From positions 1,193,001-1,257,000 of the forward strand of contig NZ_LIVT01000003.1 in NCBI RefSeq assembly GCF_001905905.1: DNA of 64,000 nt. The letters run 5' to 3'. The stretch comes from Streptomyces sp. CB02366. Lineage in GTDB: Bacteria > Actinomycetota > Actinomycetes > Streptomycetales > Streptomycetaceae. This document shows, one piece after another, positions 53,654 through 63,033 of this stretch. The notes under the pieces were generated by a model that was given only the letters and a program-made list of their open reading frames with translations, was not told where the DNA came from and ran no database searches. Positions within the stretch are counted from its first letter, which is position 1, and each line of letters opens with the position of its first letter. Both the position numbers and the translations under genes were made by a program.

Positions 53654-54127
53654 TTACCAGTCCAGGTCAGCGCTGGCAAGGATGTCGCCAACGTCGTCCT
53701 TCTCTGCCTCCGGCGGCGTCCTTAGCCCCTCAAGGACGAGGTTCGAAATGATCGTGTCAAGGTCCTGGTCGGACTGACGATTTATAAGGGTCTGCAGGTG
53801 GGACAGGCCAGCGTTTGCGTACTCCTCGAAAATGAGGACCCGCTCGGACTGGCGGTCCGCGCTGAGGATCTTCGGGTCGTCGGGGCACTCGACGGCTCCG
53901 AGCATGTCGAGAAGCACCTCCCCGTAGTCCCGGCTCTCCATCAGCGCGAGGCGGATCGGCTCGTCAGTCTGGTCGAACGGCTCGCGCTCGCCTCGGCGGT
54001 GGCCTAGCAGCGCGGCGAACATCATCGCCTCGACCATAGTCGCGAACGTCCCGGTCTTTCTGTCGGTGAGCTTACCGAGCAGGTCCTCATGCTCTTGGGG
54101 CCGGCGGAATCGGTCCGTGTAGGCCAT
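53654..54127 (-). CDS. DNA phosphorothioation-associated protein 4-like
   Basis: A 157-residue helical protein. TGTFATMVEAMMFAALLGHRRGER and EEYANAGLSHLQTLINRQ match, as I remember it, the dnd_assoc_4 family that occurs in phosphorothioation restriction clusters. It is the last gene of a five-gene minus-strand set and overlaps the SMC-like gene by one base (TGATG). Role unknown; a partner of the SMC-like ATPase is likely. Confidence 0.65.
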   Translation of the reverse strand: MAYTDRFRRPQEHEDLLGKLTDRKTGTFATMVEAMMFAALLGHRRGEREPFDQTDEPIRLALMESRDYGEVLLDMLGAVECPDDPKILSADRQSERVLIFEEYANAGLSHLQTLINRQSDQDLDTIISNLVLEGLRTPPEAEKDDVGDILASADLDW

Positions 54128-56205
54128 CAGAAGGTCACCTTCTCCAGAACAGTGTGCTCGAAGTCGCCGTGTGACACGTACGGCACCTCACGGTTGCTGA
54201 TCACGATCGTCTCTTCGCCCGCCGACTGGTTCGGCGTGTAAGAGCGCAGTACGTACATCTGATTGGCGGCTTGCTGGAGGTTCTCCAGAACTTTGCCCCG
54301 CGCCTGCGACTGCGAGAGCAGGGTGACGATTTGGGATGTCAGCGCCGGCAGAGCCTTGGAGATCTCTTCCTGATAGGTCAGGTCGAGACTGCCGAAGGGG
54401 GCATCCATGACGACCGGGTAGACACCGCCGCTGCCGGTCTCGATAGTCGCCTCCCCCCTGTTCTTCTTTCGGGCACTGATGTTCCTGGCAACCTCGGAGA
54501 CCGCGCCGACGAAGCTGAGGCCGAGGATCTGGTTCTCGCCGGTGGAGCGGATGGCCACTCCGCTCGCGGTGTGCAGCTCCAGCTCGAAGTCGTCGTTCAG
54601 CTCGGGCACGTAGCTCTTGATGAAGATTCGGGAGAAGACCTCCTTGACCTTCTTGTCGAGCTGGTCGCGGACCTCCTCAGTCTTGATCTCGAGGATCTCC
54701 TTCAGCGCGGCACGCACCTTCTCGACAAGCTCGACCTGTTTCTGAACCTTGCGTGCCTTCTCGCTCTTGACCTCAGCATTCCGGTACTGACGGCCTGTGG
54801 CCTCTGCCTCCTGCTTGATCGAGGCGACCTTGTTCTCGGCCTCCTTGTGCGCGACGCGGGCGTCGGTCTCCTTGGAGGCGTAATTCTTCCGGCGCTCGAT
54901 GAGGCGCTGGACGTTTTGGATGTTCACCCCCTCCAGCTGCCTATCAACATCGGAGCGTTCCGCTTCCAGCTCGCTGATCTCGGCGTCTGCCTTCTGAATG
55001 TCGGAAGCGTTGAGGGTGAGTTGCTCCAGGATCTCCTGGCGCCTCTCCTCCAGGTTCTTCATCTTGCCACTGACCCGCATCCAGCTCTCCTGGACGTCCT
55101 CGAGACCGGCGTTGTACTTGCGCTTGTCCAGCTCCTCGTACTCCTGGGTCCCCGCGCGGACCTCACGACCGCACATGCACAGCTGGGCTTCGAGAATGTC
55201 CTCAATGAAGCTGCGCTGGATACCGGCGGGCAGCTGGCGGCGCTCTCGCATCGCGTCCGCGAGCTCAATCACCTTGGTGTCGATCCCGCTGGTCAGAGCC
55301 AAGAAGCCGTGCCGCGACAGCAGCTCGCGCTTGCGACTCTTGTACTCCATGTGCCGGTCGTGCGCGGCCTTGATCTGGCGGGTCAGCGAGTCCCGCTTCT
55401 TCTGGAGCGGCTCCGCCTCCCTGTTCTGGAGCAGGGCGCGGTCAATGGACTGGACTTCCTTCTGGAAGGCGCTGATCTCACCGGAGAGGCGCAGCATCTC
55501 TGCCACCTCTTCCTTCTCACGGGTGGCGAGGTGGTCCATATGGTCGGACAGCTGCTTCAACCTGCTGTCCTCCTTGGAGTCGATCTCGCCAGCGAGCTTT
55601 CGAGAGACCTTCGGCAGGTCCTCCAGAGCACGCTCGATGGCCTCCAAGTCCAGCAGGGTTTTGATGGCCTTCTGGACCTCCTGGTTCTTGCCTTCGCCTT
55701 CCCGCTTCAGGTCGCCGGAGAACATCTTCTCCATGCGCTCACCATTGAAGAAGAAGAACTGCCGCAGGCCCTGGGGCAGAATCTTCTCGATCCGGTCCTG
55801 GCCGTTGAGGATGCTCTGGGCTTCGCCGTCCGTCCCGATCTCCGTGACCGTCAGCTCAGGCTCAACGGGCTCCTGCTCCGCCTTCTCCTTCATAAGGGTG
55901 ACGTGCCGGACCACGGAGAACCGAGTCCCGTCATGCTCGAAGTCCAGCCGAACCGAGGCCGTGATGTTTTCCCCGAACGCCGTGTCCGCCCATGCTTTGT
56001 CGTGAATAACGCGATGCTGCTGTTCCACATCTTCCGAGAACGTGCCGTAGAGGGCCCAGGCGAACGCGTTGAGCAGGGTGGTCTTGCCGGCACCGTTGTT
56101 ACCGAAAATGAGGACGGCGGGCTTGCCCTCCTCCACAGACAAGTCGAGAACCTGCTCACCATAGAAGGCTCGGAAGTTCTTCAGCGTTAGCTTGAGCAGC
56201 TTCAC
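54127..56205 (-). CDS. SMC/RecF-like ATPase of the restriction module (DndD paralogue)
   Basis: A 692-residue ATPase: Walker A FGNNGAGKTTLLNAFAWALYG near residues 34-54, long coiled coils, a hinge with CMC-type cysteines (AQLCMCGREVRAG near 347-360) like a zinc hook, and Walker B PVVMDAPFGSLDLTYQEE. The signature region reads ILGLSFVGAVSEVA rather than LSGGQ. It resembles DndD/Rad50-type proteins but is distinct from the dndD upstream. It overlaps both neighbours, implying one tightly coupled operon. Confidence 0.8.
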   Translation of the reverse strand: MKLLKLTLKNFRAFYGEQVLDLSVEEGKPAVLIFGNNGAGKTTLLNAFAWALYGTFSEDVEQQHRVIHDKAWADTAFGENITASVRLDFEHDGTRFSVVRHVTLMKEKAEQEPVEPELTVTEIGTDGEAQSILNGQDRIEKILPQGLRQFFFFNGERMEKMFSGDLKREGEGKNQEVQKAIKTLLDLEAIERALEDLPKVSRKLAGEIDSKEDSRLKQLSDHMDHLATREKEEVAEMLRLSGEISAFQKEVQSIDRALLQNREAEPLQKKRDSLTRQIKAAHDRHMEYKSRKRELLSRHGFLALTSGIDTKVIELADAMRERRQLPAGIQRSFIEDILEAQLCMCGREVRAGTQEYEELDKRKYNAGLEDVQESWMRVSGKMKNLEERRQEILEQLTLNASDIQKADAEISELEAERSDVDRQLEGVNIQNVQRLIERRKNYASKETDARVAHKEAENKVASIKQEAEATGRQYRNAEVKSEKARKVQKQVELVEKVRAALKEILEIKTEEVRDQLDKKVKEVFSRIFIKSYVPELNDDFELELHTASGVAIRSTGENQILGLSFVGAVSEVARNISARKKNRGEATIETGSGGVYPVVMDAPFGSLDLTYQEEISKALPALTSQIVTLLSQSQARGKVLENLQQAANQMYVLRSYTPNQSAGEETIVISNREVPYVSHGDFEHTVLEKVTF

Positions 56206-56387
56206 TTGGTCAGCTCCCTCACGGTGTCGACGATCTTCGGGACGACCTTGGTCGTCTCCCTGATGTGGATGTTCTCGGTCTCCAGGTCGATGACCTTCTG
56301 GACGAGGATCTTGGCTTCCCGCGGCAGCTCGTTCAAGACGTCGCGCACCGTTCGTGCGGGAGGCTGGCCGACTGTTTCGTCGCTCAC
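56202..56387 (-). CDS. Small helical protein of the restriction module (61 residues)
   Basis: A charged helix-rich protein (VRDVLNELPREAKILVQKV, IHIRETTKVVPKIVDTV) whose stop overlaps the SMC-like start by ATGA. The coupling and size suggest an adaptor for the ATPase. No family is recognised. GAGTAACC precedes the ATG, a moderate ribosome site. Confidence 0.65.
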   Translation of the reverse strand: MSDETVGQPPARTVRDVLNELPREAKILVQKVIDLETENIHIRETTKVVPKIVDTVRELTK

Positions 56388-56444
56388 GGGTTACTCCTGG
56401 TTCGAGGTAGCGGGTGCAGAGGGAATGGGGTCCTGCAGTGGGGC

Positions 56445-58595
56445 TCAGGTGTCGAAGAGGCCGTAGCGCTCGCGCACAGGGCGGAGAACATTGAGGGTGT
56501 CCCCCTCGTTGTCAGCGAGGTAGGCGAACTCTTCGACGCGAGCCAGCTCACGACGGAGCAGGCTGCGTTCGGTCTCGTACTGAATCGCGTCCCCACCCGC
56601 AGGCGGCACGACGACGAAGTCGATGATGTCCGCGCGCTCCTTGCCGGGTGCCTTGCGTAGGACGCGGCCGCGGCGCTGGATGAACTGGCGGGGGTTGGAG
56701 GAACTGGACAGGAGGTAGGCGGTCCGAGAAGCCGGGACGTCCACGCCTTCGTCCAGGCAGCGCATTGAGGAGATGACCTGGAGGTCGTTGCTCTCGAAGC
56801 GGCGCAGGATGTCCAGGCGGGCCGAGCGCCTCGTCTCCGAGGTGTAGCGGGCAGCGGGCATGTGTAGCTCGTTGCCGACGATCTCCATGACCTGGTCAAT
56901 CTGGCGCGGGCCGTCGGTGCCGTATTCGTAGAGAAGGGGGTGCTTGCCTTCGGCGCAGTAAATCAGCTGGTGGCTGGTGTCCCGGCGCCTCTCGATCTCC
57001 GTGTGGAGGATCTCCAGCTTGCCGCGGGCGTGGCCGATGATGTCGGCGCGCTTCTTCAGAAGTCGGCCGAGTGGGCTGTCCCGGTCGGCGGTCTCTTTCA
57101 GGTCTGTGCCAGCCGCGATCAGGCGGGCGATCTTCGCGCTGGTCTCTGCGTACAGCTCGGCTTCCTCGTCGTCCAACTCCACAAGGATGGGCGTGTACGT
57201 GTAGCGGCACAAGGCGCCGCGGTGGATGGCTTCGCCGATTCCCATCTCGAAGACGACTTGGTCGAAGTAGTCGGTGAGGGCGTCGGTGCCCTCCTCATCG
57301 AACCAGCGCTCCGGGGTAGCGGAGAGGCCGAGGCGGTACTGGGCCTTCTCCGGGAGGCGGGTACGCAAGTGCGCGGCGCCGAGGTTGTGGGCCTCGTCCG
57401 CAATGAGCAGGAGGTGCCCCCGGTAGGAGCTGAGCAGGTTCTGGAAGGCATCGCCGCCGAAGGTGGCATTGGTGGTGACAATGACGCCGCCTCGAGTACC
57501 GCCGAGTGCGATGTTCTGGAGCAGGCTGTGAGCGCGCGGAGACCATTTGCTGGTGGCCTCGTAGGCCCGCAACGGTGTCACGCCGAACCACTCGATGTCC
57601 TTGGCCCATTGGTCGACCAGATGCTGGTACGGGGCCACGACGACGGTCAGGAGTGAGGCGGACGCATCGTTCTTCCGAAGGAGCGTGCCGAGCTGGGAGG
57701 CAGCGGAAAGTGCGGTCAGGGTCTTGCCTGTGCCTGTGGCCATGCGGAGGATGCCTCGGCACTGGTTGCGGAACCAGTTCTGGACAGCTTCCTTTTGGTA
57801 GTCGCGAACCTTCAGGCTAAGCGGGATCGCAAGCGTGCCAGGAGGAGGCAGCGGCGTGGTGCGGATAGGGGTTCCGCCGGTCGGGAGGTCGTCCAGCTCG
57901 TATTGATCGGCGGTGGCCCGGGCGCTGCGCTCGACGATCACCTGGGCGGCCTCGGTGAACGGGATGACGCGCAGCATCTGCGTGCGGTTTTCCCAGAGGT
58001 CATCGAAGTCCTTGCTTATGCGCGCGGCCCGGCGTGCATCGCTCGGGTCCCAGCTCCGGTAGACCTCGATCGCCTCGAAGTTGCCGACGAGACCGGAGCG
58101 GGTCTCGTTGGCGCTGCCCTTGAAGGCGATGACGTCTCGGCCGTCCCGGAAGACGCCGATCTTCTCGTGGTACATGCCGACGCGGCCACGCTCTTCGATA
58201 TAGGCCAGCTTGAAATCGACTCGGTTCTCGGCGACCAGTTGTCCGAGCTTGCCGAGGCCGCGAGCTGCCCGCGCGTCCTCGACCGCCTGCTCCAGGTCGC
58301 GGAGGGCAGCGCGCTGGAGGACTTCGCGTAGCTCGTAGCCGTCCTCAATGTCCTTGATGTCGGCCGGGTCAAGGTAGGGGGAGGCGATGATCCGCATGGT
58401 GCCGCCGCGCGCGGTGAACTCGTCGATTCCCTGCCCGAGCGTGGCGATCACGGACGCAGCGAAGTAGCCCACGGCCCGGTCGTAAGCGGTGGAGGCGGCG
58501 AGGGCAGGCAGGTAGAAGTCCTCGACAAGGTTGTTGCGGTCGCTGCGGTAGTCGGACTCCGCGCCGCAGTCGCGGAGGAAAGGGGAAGCCGCCAT
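56445..58595 (-). CDS. PLD-nuclease/SF2-helicase fusion, candidate phosphorothioation system restriction enzyme
   Basis: A 716-residue protein. Residues 1-210 are a phospholipase-D-like nuclease with one HKD motif (MYHEKIGVFRDGRD then GSANETRSG). Residues 265-690 are a superfamily 2 helicase: Walker A RMATGTGKTLTAL, DEAH in LLIADEAHNLG, motif III LGLSATPERW, and motif VI QFIQRRGRVLRKA. This order is that of the predicted dnd restriction helicase family. It probably translocates on and cuts unmodified or foreign DNA. It overlaps the next upstream gene by TGATG. Confidence 0.85.
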   Translation of the reverse strand: MAASPFLRDCGAESDYRSDRNNLVEDFYLPALAASTAYDRAVGYFAASVIATLGQGIDEFTARGGTMRIIASPYLDPADIKDIEDGYELREVLQRAALRDLEQAVEDARAARGLGKLGQLVAENRVDFKLAYIEERGRVGMYHEKIGVFRDGRDVIAFKGSANETRSGLVGNFEAIEVYRSWDPSDARRAARISKDFDDLWENRTQMLRVIPFTEAAQVIVERSARATADQYELDDLPTGGTPIRTTPLPPPGTLAIPLSLKVRDYQKEAVQNWFRNQCRGILRMATGTGKTLTALSAASQLGTLLRKNDASASLLTVVVAPYQHLVDQWAKDIEWFGVTPLRAYEATSKWSPRAHSLLQNIALGGTRGGVIVTTNATFGGDAFQNLLSSYRGHLLLIADEAHNLGAAHLRTRLPEKAQYRLGLSATPERWFDEEGTDALTDYFDQVVFEMGIGEAIHRGALCRYTYTPILVELDDEEAELYAETSAKIARLIAAGTDLKETADRDSPLGRLLKKRADIIGHARGKLEILHTEIERRRDTSHQLIYCAEGKHPLLYEYGTDGPRQIDQVMEIVGNELHMPAARYTSETRRSARLDILRRFESNDLQVISSMRCLDEGVDVPASRTAYLLSSSSNPRQFIQRRGRVLRKAPGKERADIIDFVVVPPAGGDAIQYETERSLLRRELARVEEFAYLADNEGDTLNVLRPVRERYGLFDT

Positions 58596-60394
58596 CAGAT
58601 CAACCCCAGGTGGTTCATGAGGTCGTCCACGTCGGGGGCCTCGTCGACGGGTTGGGGCTGTTGCTCGCCCGACGCATCGGTCTCAGCGGTGCGGGCTGCG
58701 GGGACAGCTGCTTCCTCGGAGCCAATGTCCAGGTCTTCACCTATACGGCGGACGATCCCTCCGCGTGCGGTGAAGGGCGCAATGGACATGGCGGCCCGCA
58801 GGCTGGACTCCTTGATGTCGAAGTCTCGGCGAAGAAGCGCCACGACCTTGTCTGCCTCAACCTGGCCGCCGTGCGCATCGACCATGTCAGAGATCAGTTC
58901 CCTGATCGGCTTGTACACCGGGAGGTGCCACTCGGTCAGCGCCCAGTGGTTCCGCTGGCTCCGGCTGAAGCGGGCATCCCCTTCGATCTGCTGGCGGAGA
59001 TACTGGATCCCGATGGCGACGCCCGTGCGCTCCTTCAGCTCCTCGACAGTCAGCGGGGTGTCCGCCTCGCGCAAGGCGGCCTCCACCTTGTCGAGGCGCT
59101 CGCGCTCACGCTGAAGCCCGCCGCGCGAGCCGACGCCGCTGGCAGCCTCGGTGGTCAAGGCTGACGCTTCTTCTTCTCGGGAGGAAAGTTCCTGGGACGG
59201 GATTGCTGCAGCGGAGGGTGCAGTCGTGTCGGAACCGTCCTGGAGGCACCAGGCTCCCCTGGCCGTGATCGCGAAGCGCGCATCCGTGAAGAGCGCCTGT
59301 GTCACTTCTCCCTGTGGCACGACTCCGTCCAGTGCACCCTCGACGAGCGAGGTGCTCATGCCCTCAGCGCAGCCTTCGAGGAGCTGCGCGATGAGGTCTC
59401 CGGGCGACGCCACCAGACCCGCTTCGCCGGCATCCGCTAGCGTGCCTGCAAGCGAAATGGATCCGTCACTCTCTGCTTCCCTGTTTTTGACTTCCTCGGC
59501 CGCACTCGAAGGGCTATTACCCTCCGTAGCATTCTGCTCTGCCGAGGTTCTGTCGCCCCTCACTGCCCGACGCCGCTCGGAATCGGTGGAGCGATCCGGC
59601 ACAACCCAGCCCTCGCCCGCCGTGAAGGTGGCGTCTCGGAGCATGCGCGAGACCACTCCAAGCTCCCCCTCCGCCGTCTCCGCCTCATCAAGAAGGTCAC
59701 CAAGAGTGAGAATGCTCTTGCCGTTCTTATTTCCTAGCAGAAGGGCGGACAACTGGTCGACGAGCTCGGACAGCCCGCCAGAGACGACAGCGGTCTCAGT
59801 CGGCTGGGGCTTGGAGCGAGTCAAAGAGATCTGGTTGCCCTCACAGTCAAGACCGCAGTGGATCAGCCACTGACGCAGGGTGTCGAGATCGCTGGGGACA
59901 GGCACCTGGCGTGCGTCGAGAAGAGCGGAGGCTGTCGACAGGCTCATCAACTCGTCGACATCAAGATCAAGGGCTCTCACCGTGGCGGCGCCGCACTCTT
60001 CCAGATCATCCATGAAGATCCACTGTCCGGTTGGGGACGCGGAAGTGGTCGCGTCCAGCCAGCGCATGCCGGTGAACAGGCGGAGGACCGTGAGCCTCTC
60101 CCCAATGTTCTCGCCAAGCCAGGCGTGGCGGTCTAGAAACGCACTGACGAGGCAAGGTTTGCGCAGGTCAAGCTCCGCGTGCTCTATCCAGGCACTGAGT
60201 ATCGAATCCCCCTCGACACTGCGGTTGAACTCGTCCATGAGGAAGTTTCGGCACTGTCGCGCAGTCTCCCGAAGAAGGGCATGCTGAGAAGCAAGTTCGC
60301 CCAGCGGAACCGGAGCCTCTGCGCAGAAGTGCTGCAGGACGAGGTCCCGGTTGAAGCCGCTAAGCCCCTTGTACCAACGGTCGAATGCGTTCAT
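58595..60394 (-). CDS. Multi-helix-turn-helix protein, first gene of the restriction module
   Basis: About 599 residues from ATG 60394 (MNAFDRWYKGLSGFNRDLVLQHF). It has several winged-helix-like segments: LTLGDLLDEAETAEGELGVVSRML, PQGEVTQALFTDARFAITARGAW, and PLTVEELKERTGVAIGIQYLRQQIEGDARF with SQRNHWALTEWHL, like sigma-factor-type HARE/HTH repeats found in conflict systems. Acidic linkers separate them. It probably senses or binds DNA and recruits the helicase. GAAGG lies very close to the chosen ATG, and upstream starts to 60451 are possible. Confidence 0.65.
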   Translation of the reverse strand: MNAFDRWYKGLSGFNRDLVLQHFCAEAPVPLGELASQHALLRETARQCRNFLMDEFNRSVEGDSILSAWIEHAELDLRKPCLVSAFLDRHAWLGENIGERLTVLRLFTGMRWLDATTSASPTGQWIFMDDLEECGAATVRALDLDVDELMSLSTASALLDARQVPVPSDLDTLRQWLIHCGLDCEGNQISLTRSKPQPTETAVVSGGLSELVDQLSALLLGNKNGKSILTLGDLLDEAETAEGELGVVSRMLRDATFTAGEGWVVPDRSTDSERRRAVRGDRTSAEQNATEGNSPSSAAEEVKNREAESDGSISLAGTLADAGEAGLVASPGDLIAQLLEGCAEGMSTSLVEGALDGVVPQGEVTQALFTDARFAITARGAWCLQDGSDTTAPSAAAIPSQELSSREEEASALTTEAASGVGSRGGLQRERERLDKVEAALREADTPLTVEELKERTGVAIGIQYLRQQIEGDARFSRSQRNHWALTEWHLPVYKPIRELISDMVDAHGGQVEADKVVALLRRDFDIKESSLRAAMSIAPFTARGGIVRRIGEDLDIGSEEAAVPAARTAETDASGEQQPQPVDEAPDVDDLMNHLGLI

Positions 60395-60472
60395 GGCCTT
60401 CAGAGGTAGGGGTGGACGATGTTCAGCGCGCTGGGAGCAGCGCCTCATCACACGCGGCGATCGAGTTGCCGA

Positions 60473-60601
60473 TCACGGCGCGTTAAAGGCGTCATTGGGT
60501 TGTTCGTTCCAGCGCACCCCTGTGCCTCTTCCTCCCTCCTGGTACACCAGCGGCAGCGCTGATGCTTCCAACGGTACGGGCGACGCCTTGAACTGATCCA
60601 T
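60473..60601 (-). CDS. Possible 42-residue peptide upstream of the restriction module
   Basis: ATG at 60601 follows AGGGA; the frame (MDQFKASPVPLEASALP, LVYQEGGRG) has no known domain. It sits in the 450-bp gap 60395-60906, where nothing else is clear apart from the presumed module promoter. Low confidence. Confidence 0.3.
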   Translation of the reverse strand: MDQFKASPVPLEASALPLVYQEGGRGTGVRWNEQPNDAFNAP

Positions 60602-60906
60602 GGTTCCCTGAACTGCAGCAGACGCAGAACGGCGGCCGCGGTCTACAACCTCACGCCCGCCTCCATGTAGAAAATCCTGGGCGGTAAGGGCCTCGCCCGC
60701 CGAGACTCGCCAGCCACTCTGACTCCTGGTACCTCGTCGAGGCCGACAGGGTGCTGACCGGGGACGGTTTGCCTGATGGTCCTGGGCCAGCCTGGGGGTG
60801 ACCGTATGGCTGGCAGCATGAAGGAACGATGTGCGGCGGGAAGGGGGCTCGACCGCCCTCTCGGCCCCGAGCACACAGCTGACCGGCGCGCATTAGGGTG
60901 CGGGAT

Positions 60907-61581
60907 GTGCCGCCGCCTCTGGTTCTCTTCGATCTCGACAACACCCTCGTTGACCGGTGGGGAGCGCTCGCTGTCTGGGCCGCCGAGTTCACGACCCGGC
61001 ACGGTCTGGAGGACGAGGAGCAAACATACGTTCTGGGCCTGGTAGCTCAGCGAGCCTACCCGTCCACCTTTGACGTGATCCGCACTCGGTACCGACTGCC
61101 TATGTCGACTGCGGAGTTGTGGCACACGTACTGCACCGACATCGCGGCCTTGGTGTCGTGCCAGGCCAGGGTCCTCGACGGCTTGGAGGAGTTGCGTGCG
61201 GCCGGCTGGCGGGTCGGGGTGGCGACCAACGGTGCGGCGGATATCCAGCGCGCCAAGCTGCGGGCCACCGGTATCTCCGAGTGCGTGGACGGCGTCTTCG
61301 TCTCCGAGGAGGCTGACGCGCGCAAGCCGCACACCCGGCACTTCGCCCTGGCGGCGGCCCGCTGCGGCACCGTGCTGCGCGACGGCGGCTGGATGGTCGG
61401 GGACAACCCGGTCAACGACATCGGCGGCGGACGTTCCGCGGGGCTGAGCACCATCTGGATCGACAACGGCCGCTCCTGGCCACCGGACGTTCCGGGCCCG
61501 GACCACGTGGTGCCGCATGCACGCGCCGCCATCGACCTGCTGCTTCTGCACTCCTCCGACCACACGAGGGCCACGACATGA
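60907..61581 (+). CDS. HAD-superfamily hydrolase
   Basis: About 224 residues with all HAD motifs: LVLFDLDNTLVDRWGA (nucleophile Asp), VGVATNGAAD, the lysine in DARKPHTRHFALAA and MVGDNPVNDIGGGRSAG. The cap is helical (subclass I). It should dephosphorylate a small metabolite. GTG 60907 lies 7 bases after TAGGGT, suggesting a leaderless mRNA; GTG 60898 is also in frame. It overlaps the next gene by ATGA. Confidence 0.85.
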   Translation: MPPPLVLFDLDNTLVDRWGALAVWAAEFTTRHGLEDEEQTYVLGLVAQRAYPSTFDVIRTRYRLPMSTAELWHTYCTDIAALVSCQARVLDGLEELRAAGWRVGVATNGAADIQRAKLRATGISECVDGVFVSEEADARKPHTRHFALAAARCGTVLRDGGWMVGDNPVNDIGGGRSAGLSTIWIDNGRSWPPDVPGPDHVVPHARAAIDLLLLHSSDHTRATT

Positions 61582-62435
61582 CGGACACCGTCGGGCTGCT
61601 GCACCCCGGCAGCATGGGATCTGCCTTTGGCGCCCGGCTGCGCGCCCGCGGCCACATCGTGCTGTGGTGCCCCGACGGCCGCAGCGAGGCGACCCGCCGC
61701 CGGGCCGAGCAGGCGGGCCTCGAAGCCGAGGCACTGCCCGAGCTCGTCTCCCGCTCCGACGTGCTGCTCTCCCTGTGCCCTCCCGCCGCTGCGGAGGAGA
61801 CCGCCTCTCAGGTAGCCGATCTCGGTGCGGCCAGCGCGGGCACGATCTATGTTGAAGCGAACGCCGTCTCGCCGTCGCGCGTGCAGGGCATCGCCGACCG
61901 CTTGGCCCCGATGCCGGTCATTGATGCCGCCGTGGTTGGATCGCCTCCGGTGGGTGGCAAGTCCCCGACGCTCTATCTGTCCGGCCCCAGCAAGCAAGCC
62001 GACCGGATCGCCGAACTCTTCGCCGGCACCGATGTGCGCCCCCACATCCTGGGCCACAGCATCGGTAAAGCCTCCGCACTCAAGCTCGCGTACTCCAGCT
62101 ACCAGAAGGTCTCCCGCGTGCTGGCCGCCGTGGCGTACGGGGCAGCCGAAACGTACGGTGTCGCGGACGAGCTACAGGAGATCGCAGCCAAGCGCACCCG
62201 CAGCTACCTCGTGGAGACCGACTACATCCCGAAGACCGCTGCCCGTGCTTGGCGTTGGGGCCCAGAGCTTGAGGACGCGGCGGCGCTGCTCGCCGACGCA
62301 GGGCTTCCGGACTCCCTCATGCATGCCGCTGCCGCGACTCTCGCCCGGTGGGACGACAACCGGGACCAGCGACTGGACATCGCCGGCGCGCTGGAAGCCT
62401 TGCGTGGACAAGGGGACCTGGACCAGCCGAGTTGA
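61578..62435 (+). CDS. NAD(P)-dependent 3-hydroxyacid/6-phosphogluconate-type dehydrogenase
   Basis: A 285-residue protein with an N-terminal Rossmann fold (VGLLHPGSMGSAFGARL), SDVLLSLCPPAAAEETA, DAAVVGSPPVGGKSPTLYLSG and the helix with catalytic lysine KASALKLAYSSYQK. The C-terminal helical domain resembles DUF1932. Substrate unknown. It is co-translated with the HAD hydrolase, so the two may act on one metabolite. Confidence 0.85.
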   Translation: MTDTVGLLHPGSMGSAFGARLRARGHIVLWCPDGRSEATRRRAEQAGLEAEALPELVSRSDVLLSLCPPAAAEETASQVADLGAASAGTIYVEANAVSPSRVQGIADRLAPMPVIDAAVVGSPPVGGKSPTLYLSGPSKQADRIAELFAGTDVRPHILGHSIGKASALKLAYSSYQKVSRVLAAVAYGAAETYGVADELQEIAAKRTRSYLVETDYIPKTAARAWRWGPELEDAAALLADAGLPDSLMHAAAATLARWDDNRDQRLDIAGALEALRGQGDLDQPS

Positions 62436-62472
62436 ACCGGTCGCGTCCGCTGCGTCGATGACGTCCTGGCCC

Positions 62473-63033
62473 TCAGGAACGAGGTGACGAGGCGCGGACG
62501 ATCTCGTCGATTCTCTCTGCGGCTTTACGGGGTGCCGTCGCATCCGTGTCCACGCGCAGTTCCCACTGGGCCCGTGGGTGAGCCGCAAGATCGGCCTGAG
62601 TGGCGTCCCAGGCGGCCAGCCGGGCCGCCGTGTCGGTGTCACCGCGCTGTGGTGAGCGTCGACCGGTGGTCTCCTTGGAGCACCACAGCAGAACGCGCAC
62701 CCAGCGCGCCGGGTAAAAGGCGGTTACCTGCTCCATCCCCGCCAGCTGGCCGAGGTGGACGACTGGGGTCTTGCCGCCCTCCATGGCCTGGTCGAGGCCG
62801 GGGCGGTCGACGACGTAGATGTTGCCGTACCGGTCGTTGCGGTAGATGACATCATCGCGTGCCTCCAGGGCGGTCAGCTGCTCTGATGTGCCCATCCGGT
62901 AACCCTGAGTCTTCCCGGTCCCGATCTTCAGCCGGGTGAACAGTACGTACCGCTCGTCGAGTTCGGTGAGCGCCGCCGTAATCGTGTCCTTGCCCGCCGC
63001 CGGCGGCCCGTACAGCAGGATGCCCTGCCTCAC
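62473..63033 (-). CDS. Guanylate-kinase-like P-loop protein
   Basis: A 186-residue P-loop protein: Walker A LLYGPPAAGKDTITAAL near residues 6-22, VLFTRLKIGTGKTQGYRMGT in the position of the guanylate-kinase GMP-binding loop, and VRVLLWCSKE. Key GMP-binding tyrosines are not evident, so the substrate may differ. The GTG overlaps the stop of the upstream P-loop gene by four bases (GTGA), giving a two-gene operon. Confidence 0.75.
   Translation of the reverse strand: MRQGILLYGPPAAGKDTITAALTELDERYVLFTRLKIGTGKTQGYRMGTSEQLTALEARDDVIYRNDRYGNIYVVDRPGLDQAMEGGKTPVVHLGQLAGMEQVTAFYPARWVRVLLWCSKETTGRRSPQRGDTDTAARLAAWDATQADLAAHPRAQWELRVDTDATAPRKAAERIDEIVRASSPRS

Noticed and set aside
47047..60394. DndF, DndG and DndH restriction genes.
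   Set aside because: None of the proteins here shows the DndFGH set; the candidates are a DUF262/DUF1524 nuclease and a PLD-helicase module instead.
60643..61734. Long minus-strand frames opposite the HAD hydrolase.
   Set aside because: They are antisense to a gene with complete HAD motifs and show no domain.
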